Below are positions 47,042 through 58,624 of a stretch of DNA of 64,000 nucleotides, piece by piece (the stretch's first letter is position 1; each line of letters starts with the position of its first letter). Source of the stretch: Chamaecyparis obtusa (lineage: Eukaryota > Streptophyta > Pinopsida > Cupressales > Cupressaceae); the NCBI GenBank assembly GCA_027943335.1, contig BSBK01002795.1, positions 496,001 to 560,000 on the forward strand. Direction: 5' to 3'. Position numbers and translations under genes: made by a program. Under the pieces are notes generated by a model that worked only from the letters and a program-made list of their open reading frames with translations, made no database searches and was not told the origin of the DNA.

Positions 47042-47059
47042 TGGCAACTCTGCTAGGGA
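47042..47059 (+). other. Primer-binding site of element C
   Basis: TGGCAACTCTGCTAGGGA, 3 bp after the LTR. It resembles the site of element B (minus-strand TGGCGACTCCGCTGGGGA) and is therefore probably the same, tRNA-Arg-type primer, with a few mismatches. Confidence 0.65.
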
Positions 47060-47692
47060 AGTAGTGAAGAACAACAAGCTTCCTTGCTTGGCTAGATCAT
47101 CCTAGGGTCCTAGTTGAAGTTATAGAGTCAAACAGAAAAAACACATTAGTGAAATCTTCTCACTGCATGCTGAGTGGTGACTCTGAGTTCTCTGTTTGAT
47201 CAGTGCACTTCTTGATAAATAGTGTGGTCTGATGAAATTTTTGTTGGTTGGAAAAGATATAAATTAGTGCAAAATTTTCCTCTTCAAGGAGGTGGTGACT
47301 CTATACTACAAGAACCTGATGGAGCTATAGGGTGAGCTCTAGATCTGCCCTGCCGTCCAACCAGCATGTTGATTTTTACTATAGAACTTCTAGGTATGAT
47401 ACTCTCAATGATAAGAAATGTTTCCTTATGAGGTGATCTGAGCACTAAGAGAAGGAAAATGGTATGATAGAGAGGTTAGCACGCTTCAATGAATAAGAGT
47501 TGCAGTTCTGAAAATTTTTGGTGAAGCATGAACATGGGTAGTGGAAACTCCAGTTTCATTCTTCAACCCATGGGTGTTTACATATGTTTGCAGTGGAAAT
47601 GGTTATGTTTTGGTCCAGTTGGTGGTCTTCTCTCCCAAAGATCTGAATTCTTGCATGGGCACAAGTTACCCATCATCCCCAACTAGAGCCAC
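47060..47692 (+). other. Element C interior, non-coding
   Basis: No ORF with a recognised domain. It ends CCCCAACTAGAGCCAC just before the right LTR. In the opposite sense that end reads TGGCTCTAGTTGGGGATG, which also looks primer-site-like, so the orientation is not beyond doubt. Confidence 0.6.
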
Positions 47693-48585
47693 TGTTAGGC
47701 CATTTTTTCAGACGTTGCAAAAAACTTTAAAATGGCCTCTCCCCTGCAAATGTGTGTCAAGTGTCCTACCCCTGGTAGTCATTATTTTCACATTGCTCTA
47801 GTCCAAAGTACGTCTCCTAATTCACAAAACCCAGTAAGATTTTCAAGTTCTAAGGTCCGCGGAAAGCAAACTTTAAAATTTGCCACAATGTCGAAAACCC
47901 ACAGTGCTTACAAAAATCCATGATGTTTTCGATCTTTTTCCAATAACCTATGTTGTTTTCAACCCCTTTGTCTTCCAGTGGATGCTGGTTAATGTATTAC
48001 TTGTTCCTAAGTCTTCCTTTGGATAAGTGATAACATATTTGGGTGCATAGGTGGTTTGGTAATGTATGATCTTTTCAAGGTGAGTGTGTTGTCTTCTTGT
48101 TTCATAGCTCTGTTGCAGTGAAGTATTTGACTCTACTGCCCATTGGATAAGGCACTAGTCTATGAGAGACTTAGGATACTTCAAGGGACCATTCAACCCA
48201 ACATCAATCATTGAAATGAAATCTTTTCCCTTCATGTTGGTAGTAGTAGTAGGAGGTCCCATCTGGTTTTCAGACTCATTGCATGCAGATCAGGTTATTG
48301 CATCAGATTTGGTTTCATTGGGGTATAGGATACCTACAGGGGTCTGGAAATTATTCCACAATAATACATCTGCAGGCCTTTTGTTCATCAACTCAAGAAG
48401 AGTCATGAGTGTTTAGATGAGGCAATACCCGCCTGAGTGATGTGGAGCTCAAAGTAGAAGGAGGATGTTCTTTATCCTCATCAATTGGCACTTTTTCCCT
48501 TGTCAGACTTTGGAGTGAAGACTAACTAGTTTTTCAATCATAGTGTAAACCTGGCACCGTGTGGGAACAAGTTTAAAGGCCAACA
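47693..48585 (+). repeat. Element C right LTR (893 bp)
   Basis: Collinear copy of the left LTR. Ends at GGCCAACA, followed by CATAG. Confidence 0.93.
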
Positions 48586-48590
48586 CATAG

Positions 48591-49119
48591 AAGGTAATTT
48601 CTTCACTAATGTCAATTGAGCCAACAAAGCATGCTCAGCTTCAGCGGTTTTAAAACGGTCATCAAAAGCAATTCTCATAGTATTCCAACTTGTTATAGAT
48701 CCATCAGCCAAGTGATAGAACCAATCTGTAGCAGCTTTAGTAAGAGTTTCAACAAATAATCTAACTGCAACATCTTCATGATTAACTCCTAAAATATTTA
48801 TAGCTGTGAAAAATGCTTTTATATGTTCATCTGTAGTAATCTTCCCATCTCCTACAAACTTGGGTATATTCTTCTGGGAACCAGAAGGAAGAGGATGGTA
48901 AGCTACAAATTTGAGTGGCCCAGTAGCAGCTGCCTAAGGTGCACCTATATTCGGTTGATTTTGCAGAGGATACTGTGGAAAATTGATAACTTGTGAAGGA
49001 ACAACCCCATGCAAGGTCAATACTTGGCAAGTTGTAGAAAATGTACTTACTACTTTTGGTGGTGATGAAGGTCTACTTCTAGCTTGATGTCCACCTTTCC
49101 GATGAGGTACTTCTAACAA
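48591..49119 (-). pseudogene. Element B gag, N-terminal part
   Basis: Minus-strand translation gives YPLQNQPNIGAP, a stop (about 48935), then KFVAYHPLPSGSQKNIPKFVGDG and ITTDEHIKAFFTAIN, VRLFVETLTKAATDWFYHLAD and SWNTMRIAFDDRF, the Ty3/gypsy gag core. It stops at the C insertion, after the CATAG duplication. The remaining gag is at 45157-46145. The start is uncertain: no single ATG clearly stands out upstream of 49119. Confidence 0.85.
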
Positions 49120-49308
49120 GGGAAATCCAAGTACTTCTAAATTTTGGAAACTTAGGTCCCTTTCACCTTGTTCCCTATCACTCCTTAAGTATCTTGATTG
49201 CTCCAGAATGACTATTTATATTAGTACTATTTGTAACTCACTCCCTGATCTTCTTTCAGGTTCTGTGTATATCTTCAAATACTTTCTGGTCATGCGACTA
49301 TTTTTCCT

Positions 49309-49326
49309 TCCCCAGCGGAGTCGCCA
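49309..49326 (-). other. Primer-binding site of element B (tRNA-Arg type)
   Basis: Minus-strand TGGCGACTCCGCTGGGGA, 6 bp from the 5' LTR. From memory it is complementary to the 3' end of plant tRNA-Arg(ACG)-type tRNAs (CCCCAGCGGAGTCGCCA). The tRNA identity was not searched. Confidence 0.85.
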
Positions 49327-49332
49327 AAAATC

Positions 49333-51445
49333 TGTTGGTAAACAAATTGTTCTTCTTTTTATACTCCTTTTATTTGCCCAATTTATATCAAAGAATAACT
49401 TTACTCAATAGTTGGGAAACTATTTCTGAGAATATCTAGTTTCCCTCTGAATTGAGGTACAGCTCCCTATGTAAAAAATATTCAATGAATTTTGTTTCAA
49501 TTCTAATCCCTACTGCAAGTATGTTCTTAACTAGAGAATAGTAGAGGAAACTGAGTTTTACCCAGGCAAGTGAAATATCAGGTAGGGTCTAAATGTAGAG
49601 ATGTTATGTTAATGATGTCCACAATATTATGAATTTCACAACACAACAATATGAAAATGCATATTATGAAAGTATGATTATGTATGAAATGCAAATGGAG
49701 TATGATGAAGCAATTTCACAACCAGTTATAACTCTCTGATTATTCTACTGATTAATCAAACCAAAAACAACGAGACAAAACTCTGTTCATTCACCATTTT
49801 CAATTCAATGCAATGAAATAACATCAGATACAGTTGGATAGTAAATGGATGGCATCAGACTTGATTGTCTCTGCAATCAATTTCACACCAGAATTTGCTA
49901 ACCTTTTATTAACTTCTTTCAAAGAATTTATAGATTTTACAATGAATCATGCTCATAGGGACTGATGACCATTCAATTTTCATGAATACAAAAAGATTAG
50001 GAACAAGAAACTTTGAAAATACAATAAAGAGGAAACAATTTGACTCTGTCCCTTCACCTTCCCTCACTAATATTAATCTCTTCCAATACATCATCTTGAT
50101 CAAAGAAAACTTCATCACCTTGAAAAATGGTGTGCCCATGATCCCTGTTGAGAGCATCCATCTGGCATTAACTGTTTACCTCTTTGCATGATCGCTTTCC
50201 TATTGGCACACATGGATTCTAGCAGAGTACCATCTATTTAGTCTTTCCTATCATTGACTTTTCTTACATGCCTTGGCTTCCACTATCTTGTCGCATTTGC
50301 TTATTCTCGTTGCCGATTAATGTTGTCACATGATCGCATGGTATTATTTTAATTCATGAGATCATGTGACCACTCTATAATTGGTCAACTTCTATAAGCA
50401 TCTTCGGTCCCACCAAGCTATGTGTCTCAATCTCGCATGTTCACAAGACAATTCTCTATTTCATGCGATCTTGCAGGGACCGTAGATTTGGAGACCGCAA
50501 CTAAGAGCCCGCATCTGCTGAGGAGTCCACATGGCTACATCACGCATGATCACAAGATTGGTTTCTTAGTCATGCGATCTTGTGGGGACCATAGATCTGG
50601 ACACCGCAACTAAGATCCCACATCTGCTAAGGAGTCCATGTGGCTGCATCGCGCATGATAGCAAGACCAGTTTCTCAGTCATGCGATCTTGTGGGGACCG
50701 TAGATCTGGAGACCGCAGGGCTTCCACAGTCTTGTTGCATGATCGCAAGACAATAATTTTATTTATGAGATCATGTGACCATTCCATGATTGGTCAACTC
50801 TACAAGCATGATCACATATGCACTGTTAGTGTATGCAGGTCCTAGTAGGCTTCATTATTGCATGATCACATGGTATTATTTTAATCCATGCGATCATGCG
50901 ACCACTCTTTTCTAACTATCACAAATGCACGTGGAAAATCTTTAACTTAAGTGACACTGCTGGATGAATAAAGAGACGTGCACCTGCCTATCAAAGATGA
51001 ATCAAAAGGTAATGAAAGATTATAAAACCTGACACAAGCGAAGACTGTTGAAACATTTCGAGCTCAGGTAGAAACATTGAAAAGATGCTACGGCCAGCCG
51101 AGCTCGGCTGGTGACAATGTAATAAGATTGAACACACGGCTCTGTCATTGTATCTTCTTCCTAATTCTTTGTACACACTTGAAGATCATGTATTTCAAAC
51201 ATCTACCTGCTTGAGAAAAAGAATCAATTGGAGCATCAAGACTTTGCCAAGTTAGGAACTATAACCTACCCAATGATAAAGAGATTTTAGAACCACCCAA
51301 CTGGCTTGAACTAAGAAGGCAAGGTGAGGGGAACCTGGCAAAATCATCCTACCCTAGGGAAGACTTAGACTTAGACATAGACATGACTGTGACACCAAAA
51401 TTTTCCACTTGACAGCATAGCCATAGGATGAAAAGTGTGGTAACA
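49333..51445 (-). repeat. Element B 5' LTR (2113 bp)
   Basis: Same length as 38764-40876. The 109-bp repeat copies start at 50462, 50571 and 50680. Some CATGCGATC motifs in this copy have changed to CATGAGATC or GATCACA, transitions consistent with CpG decay. Confidence 0.95.
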
Positions 51446-51450
51446 GGAAT

Positions 51451-52035
51451 CAGACCACCCTTTCAGCCACAAGGCCAAAGTCCTAGTCCACAATATCAAA
51501 ATCAAGGACAACCTTATCAAAAAAATAGGCCACCTTTCTAGGGGGGCTATCAAAGACAAAAATTTTATCAAAGACCATTCCAACCATATAACCCTGCACC
51601 TCTTAATTCTGCAAATCTAGTTAGGGATATGGTTCTTAGTCAAAAAAATATGGCCATGGATAATGAATGGTGTTTCCTTGCAATCAGCCTCACAATTAGG
51701 CTACGTGTTCTAATGGATGGATGAACCAAGAACTAATGGTTCAAAATGCTTCACAAGCTCAAACAGAGGCTCCTTCTAATGAGACAGTCCCCCAGCAAGA
51801 AACACAAGAGAATGAGACTGCTCTTTTCAATTGGGAGTAGGCGGACTTCAATGGGGTCAATGATGAAGTTGCTTTTGTTGCCTATACAAGGGAAAAAAGA
51901 AGAGCTCAAGACATGGAGAGAGAAGATTCCAATACCCAAGCCACCACATCTGTAGAGCCACTGTAGCAAGCTACTCCCATTATACCTAAGGAGGACCCTG
52001 TTATTACTAGCAGAGAGGGTCAGACTTTCAAAGAA
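51451..52035 (+). pseudogene. Element A gag, second part and linker
   Basis: Continues from 38763 with RPPFQPQGQSPSPQ, a Gln/Pro-rich stretch, then WCF-P-C-N-Q-PH...ATC near 51670-51710, a CX2C-X3-H-X4-C zinc finger visible only if a frameshift near 51680 is allowed. Beyond, a second frame gives QTEAPSNETVPQQETQENE, a stop, and NGVNDEVAFVAYTREKRRAQ leading into the protease. It acts as nucleocapsid in an intact element; here it is broken. Confidence 0.8.
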
Positions 52036-52953
52036 GTGGAGCCTGTCATGCCAAAGAAACAACAAAGAGTACACAATATAGCACCTGATAATATTGTAGA
52101 CAACATGAAGAAGGTGAATGTCACCATGTCTATGTGGGACTCTTTGTCTATTCCAGGACAACCTGAGATTTTAAAGAAGGCCATGAGTGAGGCAACAAAT
52201 CCTCAACCTGCAAAAGAAGTTGCAAAGTCAATGTTGGTTAACACTAATCAAGAAAAGGAGACTCCAAGTAGCAACTCCAAAGCCAATACCATGCAAGGTA
52301 GGAATTCAAAGCCACCTCCCTTTTATGTATCTTTAATTATTGGAGATTCTTTAGTACATAATTGGATGGTAGATAGTGGAGCTACTAGTACTGTAATGCC
52401 CAAGAAAGTGGCTAACCAATTAGGACTAAAATATGAACCCTTCCAAAAGAATGTTACACAACTTGACAGATCCTCAGTCAGTACTATAGGTGTGGCCAAA
52501 GATACTAGTCTAGTTCTCCATGCTAGTCCTAATTTTTCTATCCTCCTTGACATATATATCATAGATCTCCCTGCATTGTTTGCTATATGTTTATCAAGAG
52601 AATTCACAGCCAAGATAGGTGGTTATCTATCTTCTGATTGGTCTCACATGTTATTTCACACAAGATATGGTACCAAGGTTACCATTAAGTCAAAAAAATT
52701 AGCAGTACACCATATAGAACCTTATGTGTCTAATACAATCAATGTAAACTGCCCCATATTTGATAACAGTGATTTCCACACCATTACTGAAACAAGTACT
52801 AAGATAGGAGATATCCCTGATATTTTCCTAGATGAAAGAGAATCAGAGTGTGTTGTTTGGAATGCTGGTTTGGGAAACTATTTGATACAAGAAAATGGTG
52901 CTATAGAGCCCAACCTTTTCAAGGATGCTGATTCAGAAGATCAGAATAGTTAG
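52036..52953 (+). pseudogene. Element A aspartic protease
   Basis: Open for 305 codons. The active site is MVDSGATSTVMPKKVANQLG, with the catalytic Asp at 52372-52374 and an intact D-S-G-A. Then come LVLHASPNFSILLDIYI and FTAKIGGYLSSDWSHMLF, matching the retropepsin of Ty3/gypsy. An N-terminal linker and an acidic C-terminal tail (DIFLDERESECVVW, LFKDADSEDQ) frame it. The stop at 52951-52953 precedes the RNase H-like domain. This is the best-kept enzyme of element A. Confidence 0.92.
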
Positions 52954-53385
52954 GTTTGGGAACTAGTTTTTGATGGAGCTAGAAGCAGACATGGTTCTGG
53001 TGGTGGTGCCATGCTGGTGTCCCCAAAAGGAGAAAGATATTATACTACCTTTAGATTCAGTTTTTCTTGCACTAGCAACATCGCAGAGTATGAAAGCCTT
53101 GTGAATGGACTAGAATGGGCTAGAAAAAGAGGGCTTAAAGCATTAAAAGTATATGGTGATAGCGATTTGGTAGTCAAAAAAGTAAGAGAGATGAGTGCAA
53201 CCAAAAATGATGTCATGAAAGCATACAAACATAGAGTCTAGGATGCAATTGAAGAATTTTGTGCTTTCAATATTGTAGCTATCCCTAGAAAGTTAAACCA
53301 AAATGCAGATAGGTTAGCTACTGTTGGATCTCAGTTTGACATCCCCAATACCATCTCAAAAGAAATAGATCAACAACATATCAAA
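52954..53385 (+). pseudogene. Element A RNase H-like domain between protease and RT
   Basis: Reads VWELVFDGARSRHGSGGGAMLVSPKG (catalytic Asp in FDG), SNIAEYESLVNGLEWA (Glu in AEYE), LKVYGDSDLVVKKVRE (GDS Asp), a TAG (53239-53241), then VAIPRKLNQNADRLATV (fourth Asp in NADRLA). All four acidic positions are kept, unlike the second RNase H after RT. This is the archaeal/plant-type fold (RVT_3). It sits before RT, as in element B. Confidence 0.88.
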
Positions 53386-53907
53386 GTGATTGTCAGACCA
53401 TCTATTCCTAATAACAATGTCAATTGGCAAGTGTTTGACGATGATGAACAAATTCTGCAATTTTTGTTTGAAGAAGATGTTTTTTCAAGGCATAATCAAA
53501 AGAGGTTATCACAGAACTATGGTGACCAAGTGATACAACTTAGATCTAATAAGATTCCTAGAGGTCTTGTCACCTTAGAGACTGTCTTCAACAAGGATGA
53601 TGAAGTCAAAAAAAAAAAAACTAGCCTGGTAGTCCAACAAGAACATTGTGTTGAACTAGAGTTGGAACTAGGTAGGAGCGTACAATTTGGAAAAGTAAAC
53701 ACTGATTCAAAAAGGAAAGCTTACACTCAATTATTCAAAGAATTCAATGATATTTTTGCTTGGCAATATGAAGATCTCAAAGGTTTTGATCCTGCCCTTG
53801 CTCAGCACACTATTGAATTGGAGCCTGATGGTAAACCAGTAAGGCAAAAGAAAGGCCTGTTAATCCCAAGCTTGAACCACTTATGCACAAGGAAGTACAC
53901 AAACTAA
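53386..53907 (+). pseudogene. Element A linker and RT N-terminus
   Basis: An acidic linker with NVNWQVFDDDEQILQFLFEED and IQLRSNKIPRGLVTLETVFN, echoing B's DWQIFNDDKGLQLFLENTE and SNTIPLYFVSLEKLF, so A and B share this region. It leads to LFKEFNDIFAWQYEDLKGFD and IELEPDGKPVRQKK, the RT entry. A frameshift near 53870 ends it. Confidence 0.85.
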
Positions 53908-55206
53908 TAGAAAGTGGTATCATCTACCCCATTAAGCATACTAGTTGGGTTTCCAACCTTGTTCTAGTCAGGAAGAAAAATGGGGAGATAAGGTTATGTG
54001 TTGACTTTAGGGATTTGAACAGAGCCTCATTAAAAGACCGCCATCCACTACCCTCTATGGAATAAATCTTACAATGTGTCTCTAGATCTGAGAGATTTTC
54101 ATTAGTGGATGGCTATTCAGGATACAATTAGATCTTGGTAAATGAAGAGGATCAATATAAGACTACATTTACAACCAAGTGGGGAACCATGGCATATCAA
54201 AAGATGCCCTTTGGTTTGTCAAATGCAGGAGCTACATTTCAAAAGGCAATGGATATGGCCTTTAAAAGCCTCATGTACAAGTTTGTGCTGGTCTACCTAG
54301 ATGACATAACTGTCTACTCGAAGCATGCAGAAAACCACATGAAACATTTGAGAAAGATTTTTCAAAGGTGCAGAGAATTTGGGATATCCCTCAATCCCAA
54401 AAAAGTGTGTGTTTGTAGTTCATGAAGGAAAACTATTGGGATATGTAGTATCCAAAGAAGGAATTACAGTGGATCCTGAAAGAATTGCAGCCATCCTAGA
54501 GCTACCCTTGCCACATCACAAGAAAGGTTTTCAATCCTTCATAGGAAAGATAAATTTTGTTAGGAGATTCTTGCCTAACATTGTAGAGTTACTAAAGCCT
54601 TTGACAACCATGTTGAAGAAGAATTTAGCCTTTACGTGGACTAAAGAAGGAAAAGCCAATTTTCAGGCTATTAAAGAAGCCTTAACAGAAGCTCCTGCTC
54701 TCTTAAACCCAAATTTCAATAAGGATTTTATTCTTTATGCTTATGGAGGACATGATGCTATATCTGCAATGTTGACTCAAGAAAATTAAGATGGATTGGA
54801 GCAGCCTATTGCTTTCTTTAGCAAAGGTTTAGAAGAATATGAATAGAGGTACTCCTTTGTGGAGAAACATGTACTTGCCATGGTGAAAAGTCTTAAGAAA
54901 TTTAGGTATTTTTTGACCCATAGCAAGGTACACTTGAAAGTTACCCATCCAAGTGTCAAATAATTTTTTCTTTCTAAGGACCTAAATGAAAAAAGAGCTG
55001 GTTGGATCACCAAGGTGATGGAATATGACATAGATATTCAGACTACCAAGCTGGTTAGAGGAAGAGGTCTTTGTGAGCATCTGGAAGAGGATGAAATTTC
55101 AAAGAAATCAGAGCAAATAGATGCATCTCTGGTGGTGCATTCTATAGAAGAGCAAGCCAAGGCAACTAGCTGGTTGCCTAATATGATCAATTATTTAAAG
55201 ACATGA
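53883..55206 (+). pseudogene. Element A reverse transcriptase and RNase H
   Basis: RT motifs in order: SGIIYPIKHTSWVSNLVLVRKK, IRLCVDFRDLNRASLKDRHPLP, FSLVDGYSGYN (motif A), QKMPFGLSNAGATFQKAMD (motif B) and FVLVYLDDITVYSKH (54285-54315, intact YLDD). After a frameshift near 54405-54420: EGKLLGYVVSKEGITVDPERI, LAFTWTKEGKANFQAIKEAL, then RNase H with FILYAYGGHDAISAMLTQ (Tyr-Ala-Tyr where the usual Asp lies), FSKGLEEYE, VLAMVKSLKKFRYFL. Stops at about 54062, 54130, 54787, 54844 and 54961 mark decay. Confidence 0.92.
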
Positions 55207-56438
55207 CAATGTCCTGAAGGCTTAGATTCAACAAAAAGAAGGTATTATAGATTACAATCTGTTCCTTTTGTGTTGATTGATGATGTTATTTTCAGGAAGG
55301 ATCACAATGGTGTCCTCGTGAGATGCATAGATTCATAAAAGATAAGTAGTGTCCTATTTGAGTTTCATGATGGACCTTCTGGAGGCCACTTTTCTCCTAG
55401 GACTACTGCTTTTAAAATCATGAGAGCTGGATACTATTGGCCATCTATCTTTAAGGATAGTCATGATTATGTTAGAAAATGTGTCAAGTGTGCTATGTTT
55501 TCAGGCAAAGAGAGGCTTGCTACTCTACCCCTTCAACCAATCAAGTAGATCAACCTTTCATTAAGTGGGGTATAGATTTTATAGGAATGATTAACCCTCC
55601 ATCTAGTAGAGGACACAAGTGGATAATTACTGCAACTGATTATTTCACTAGGTGGATAGAGGTAGTTGCTTTAAAGGAAGCTAACGAGAATGTTGTTTTA
55701 AGTTTTTATGATGACATCATTCATAGATTTGGCATTCCAAATTTTATAGTTTCAAATAATGCATTGGCATTCACAGGCCTCAAAGTCTTAGAGTGGGTAG
55801 TCAAGAATGGCATTTATTTGAATACAAGTTCCAATTACTACCTCCAAGGCAATGGTTTAGCAGAGTCAACAAATAAGAACCTGATTAGGATAATCAAAAA
55901 GATTCTGCAAGACAATCAAAGGGACTGACATACTAAATTGAGATCTTCCTTGTGGTTAGATAGAATTACTCCAAAGAAAATCATTGGTAATTCCCCATAC
56001 ATGTTGGTGTATGGCAAGGAGGCTAAGTTATCTATTTCAGCTGAATTACCAGCTCTAGACTTAGCCACTCAGTATGCCGTGTTTGAATAAAGTGATCCTA
56101 TGCAAGTCAGGTATGCTTAGTTGATGGAATTAGAAGAAATTAGGGACAAAGCAATGAAAGATATGGAATTTCATCGGGATCAAACTAAAAGGGGCTTTGA
56201 TAGAAGAGCCAAGATCAAAAATTTTAAGGTCGGGGATGTTTCTCTCAAATGGGATGAATTCAAATCTAGACCTAGCAGGCATACAAAGTTTGACTCATTT
56301 TGGGGTGGACCATTTGTTATAACAGAGTGCAGAGGATCTAATGCTTTTCAGCTTTCAACTCTTGAAGTGGATGCCCTACCAATCTCAGTCAATGGTTTTC
56401 ATTTGAAGCCCTGCTTTGAGGTTAACCCCTCTTTGTAA
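55207..56438 (+). pseudogene. Element A integrase
   Basis: The zinc-binding part reads FHDGPSGGHF...GYYWPSIF...CVKCAMF (HHCC, 55363-55510). A frameshift near 55490-55545 leads to IKWGIDFIGMINPPSSRGHK (first catalytic Asp), PNFIVSNNALAFTG where the second Asp (usually in SDNG) is Asn, and QGNGLAESTNKNL with the Glu kept. The C-terminal part has DQTKRGFDRRAKIKNFKVGDVSLKW and ends ISVNGFHLKPCFE at 56438. Stops at 55926, near 56088 and 56118 break it. One of three catalytic residues is lost. Confidence 0.92.
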
Positions 56439-58624
56439 AATACTTGTAAATATGTTTCCTTGTTCTTCCCTACTTTCTAGATTAGTTTTTCCTTGTTTTC
56501 CAAGAAGTGCTTGAGCACAGTCTGGTTCAGTTTTGTCTCTGTCAAGTTTTTGTGTTCAAGAAATGACCCCATGCCCAATGGATATGTCAAGGCCACTGAT
56601 CCATGTCTAGCAGGCTAAAATCTAGCATAAATCACCAAAATGTTGCCCAAAATTTCCTATTTTGCAAATTTGGCCAAGTTTCTGGGGTCTCTGCATTTTT
56701 CCTAATTCCCAGTCCCTGCTGCAACTTGTTTTGTTTTGCGAAGTGAATCCTTGAAGTTTTATGCTTTGCACTCTGAACCCCATGTTCTCTGATATGTCAC
56801 CATGCCCCAGTTTAGATCGCATGTGCTAAATCGTAATACCCAGGAAGTTATTCAAGTTTTAATGTTGCAGGAATTATTTGTGCACTACTGCAACTGTGTT
56901 CCAAGAAAAAAGGTTCAGTGTCAAAAACCCTCTGTGTTTCCTTCCTTTTGGTCTTAAATCTCAGGATGTTTTCAACTTTCGGCCTGAAATTCCTATGTGT
57001 TTTTTACCTCTTCACATCTTCGCACTAGTTCTTCCTAGCAACAACATTCTTTTTATGTGTGCAACTCCAACCTGGTGGGGCCTGGTGGCTATCCTTCCCT
57101 TTGAAACTTGTGGTTGTTGCATGTTCATAAGGAATATTCCTTTCCCTTTCCATCATGTGACAAGATGACACCTGTCGGTGGGCCCATTCTTTGTTTGCAA
57201 AGGTTAAAGCTCGGCAAAATCTTGTGGTTGTCACTACACCGCTAAGGAAAGATGTTGCCTGGTTAAAGCGCACGGTGTAACAACGACCATCGATCTTCCT
57301 TCCAGTACGACACTAGTGTCAATGGGTCCAATGCTAGGGGTTTTTGAGGTGTTTCTGATGAAGTGATCGGAACAAATAAGAGATTGACAAGTGTCAAGTG
57401 GGCCCGAGGTCTTTTAAAAGGCAAGACAGGTTAAAGCGCGGATGAATCCTATGGTTGTCGCTATACCGCTGAAAGAAGATGTGTGATATTTAAAGGCAGC
57501 AGCATAACGAGGACCATCCAATGTAGAGGTGGTAGAAAAGACATCTATAGTGGTCATAAGATCTCATGGGATCTTCTGACCCCATGAGATCACGCACCCG
57601 CCGTTAGATTAGAATCTTAGTCAAGGTGGGCCTTGGGTTAGTAAAATGAGAGCGCGGTTGCGTAGTTAAGGATTTTGTGTAGTCACCAGATGGAACCAAA
57701 GTTAAGGAAAAATTTAAGCGACTTGGCAACTAAGAGGAAAATAAACCCAGGGTGAAGGTGGGGTTAAAATTGTAGTCAGATCTCGAGCGCGGGTTTTTGC
57801 CAGCAGTTTGAATTTTTTGACTGGGCCAGGTGTACTACACAGTAGTAGATGACAAGTTTTCAAAGGCCTGTCACATGATTGCATGAAGGCTTTTGAGCTT
57901 ATGTCATCATGTGACCAGTGGTATTTTCAAAGTGGTGCAGCTAGTTTTGATAGGCTTTCTTCTGTAGATGGATGTTGTTTGCAAGTGCGAGTAGCTCGAA
58001 ATTGATTTCTGAGGATAGTGGCAGGTTGTGAAGATGATAAAGAGGATTTGGGTGGCCGTCGCAGGTTGATTTCATGTTCCTGAGGTATAGTGTTGATGTT
58101 CTTGCGCCAATGAAGCATTAATGGGTTTGCGTCGATGAAGCATTAATGCGTTCGTGCCACCTGTGACCATTTCTATTTTAAATTCATATTTTTGTGAAGA
58201 TCAGATTTGGAGCCTTAATGACTTAGTGGGCTTGCAGGGGCTTTTCAGGTCAAGTTTTTTTTGTTTGCAAGCAAGATCAGTATAGGAATGGACATGCAAA
58301 TGAAGATATATCTAATCTATCGTGATATTTCTAGAAAAGCATTTATGATCAGACACGACTAGTTTAGGGTTTTTGATTATTCTATTGTAGATATTTGTGG
58401 CCCTAATTAGGTTTGATTCCTGCCTGTGTGCAGAGATGTATATAATTTGTTTTTTTGGAGCTTTTGAAGGGGAGAATCTAACAATTGTAAAAAGAAGTTT
58501 CTTTCTCAGAGAGCAATTTGTAGCATTTTTCTGCCCCTTTTTGCTTTCTACAATTGTAATTTTCATTGATAATTCAGATACTAAAGATATTTGGTGAACA
58601 TGTTTTCCTATCCCTATGCCTTCT
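56439..58624 (+). other. Element A 3' untranslated region with duplicated module
   Basis: Long non-coding tail after integrase. A module of about 90 bp, AGGTTAAAGC...TTGTGGTTGTC...ACCGCT...GACCATC, occurs at 57201-57290 and again at 57428-57517 (offset 227 bp, degenerate). The part from 58390 to 58620 looks like LTR or leader DNA. No A LTR in direct orientation occurs here. Confidence 0.7.

Larger units (their letters stand above)
46146..48585 (+). mobile_element. Element C: small non-autonomous LTR retrotransposon (2440 bp)
   Basis: LTRs of exactly equal length (893 bp; 46146-47038 and 47693-48585), ends TGTTAGGCC...GGCCAACA, and perfect TSD CATAG (46141-46145, 48586-48590). The 654-bp interior has a primer site at 47042-47059 and no coding domain. 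Plus orientation is chosen from the primer site. Its 3' LTR is preceded by AACTAGAGCCAC, resembling the CAGAGCCAGC before B's 3' LTR, but neither is a good polypurine tract. It sits inside B gag and is therefore the youngest of the nest. Confidence 0.92.
38764..51445 (-). mobile_element. Element B: Ty3/gypsy retrotransposon nested in A gag
   Basis: Complete outer structure: two LTRs of equal length (2113 bp; 38764-40876 and 49333-51445), ends TGTT...AACA, and a perfect GGAAT TSD (38759-38763, 51446-51450). It is transcribed leftward: the primer site is at 49309-49326, then gag (split by element C), protease, RNase H-like, RT, RNase H and integrase to 41096. Total 12,682 bp including C. All genes carry stops or catalytic changes. 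Confidence 0.95.

Noticed and set aside
52951..52953. Shared stop just before the RNase H-like domain in A and B as programmed readthrough
   Set aside because: The TAG is at slightly different alignment positions in A (52951) and B (about 44578), and both elements are full of decay stops, so conservation is not supported.
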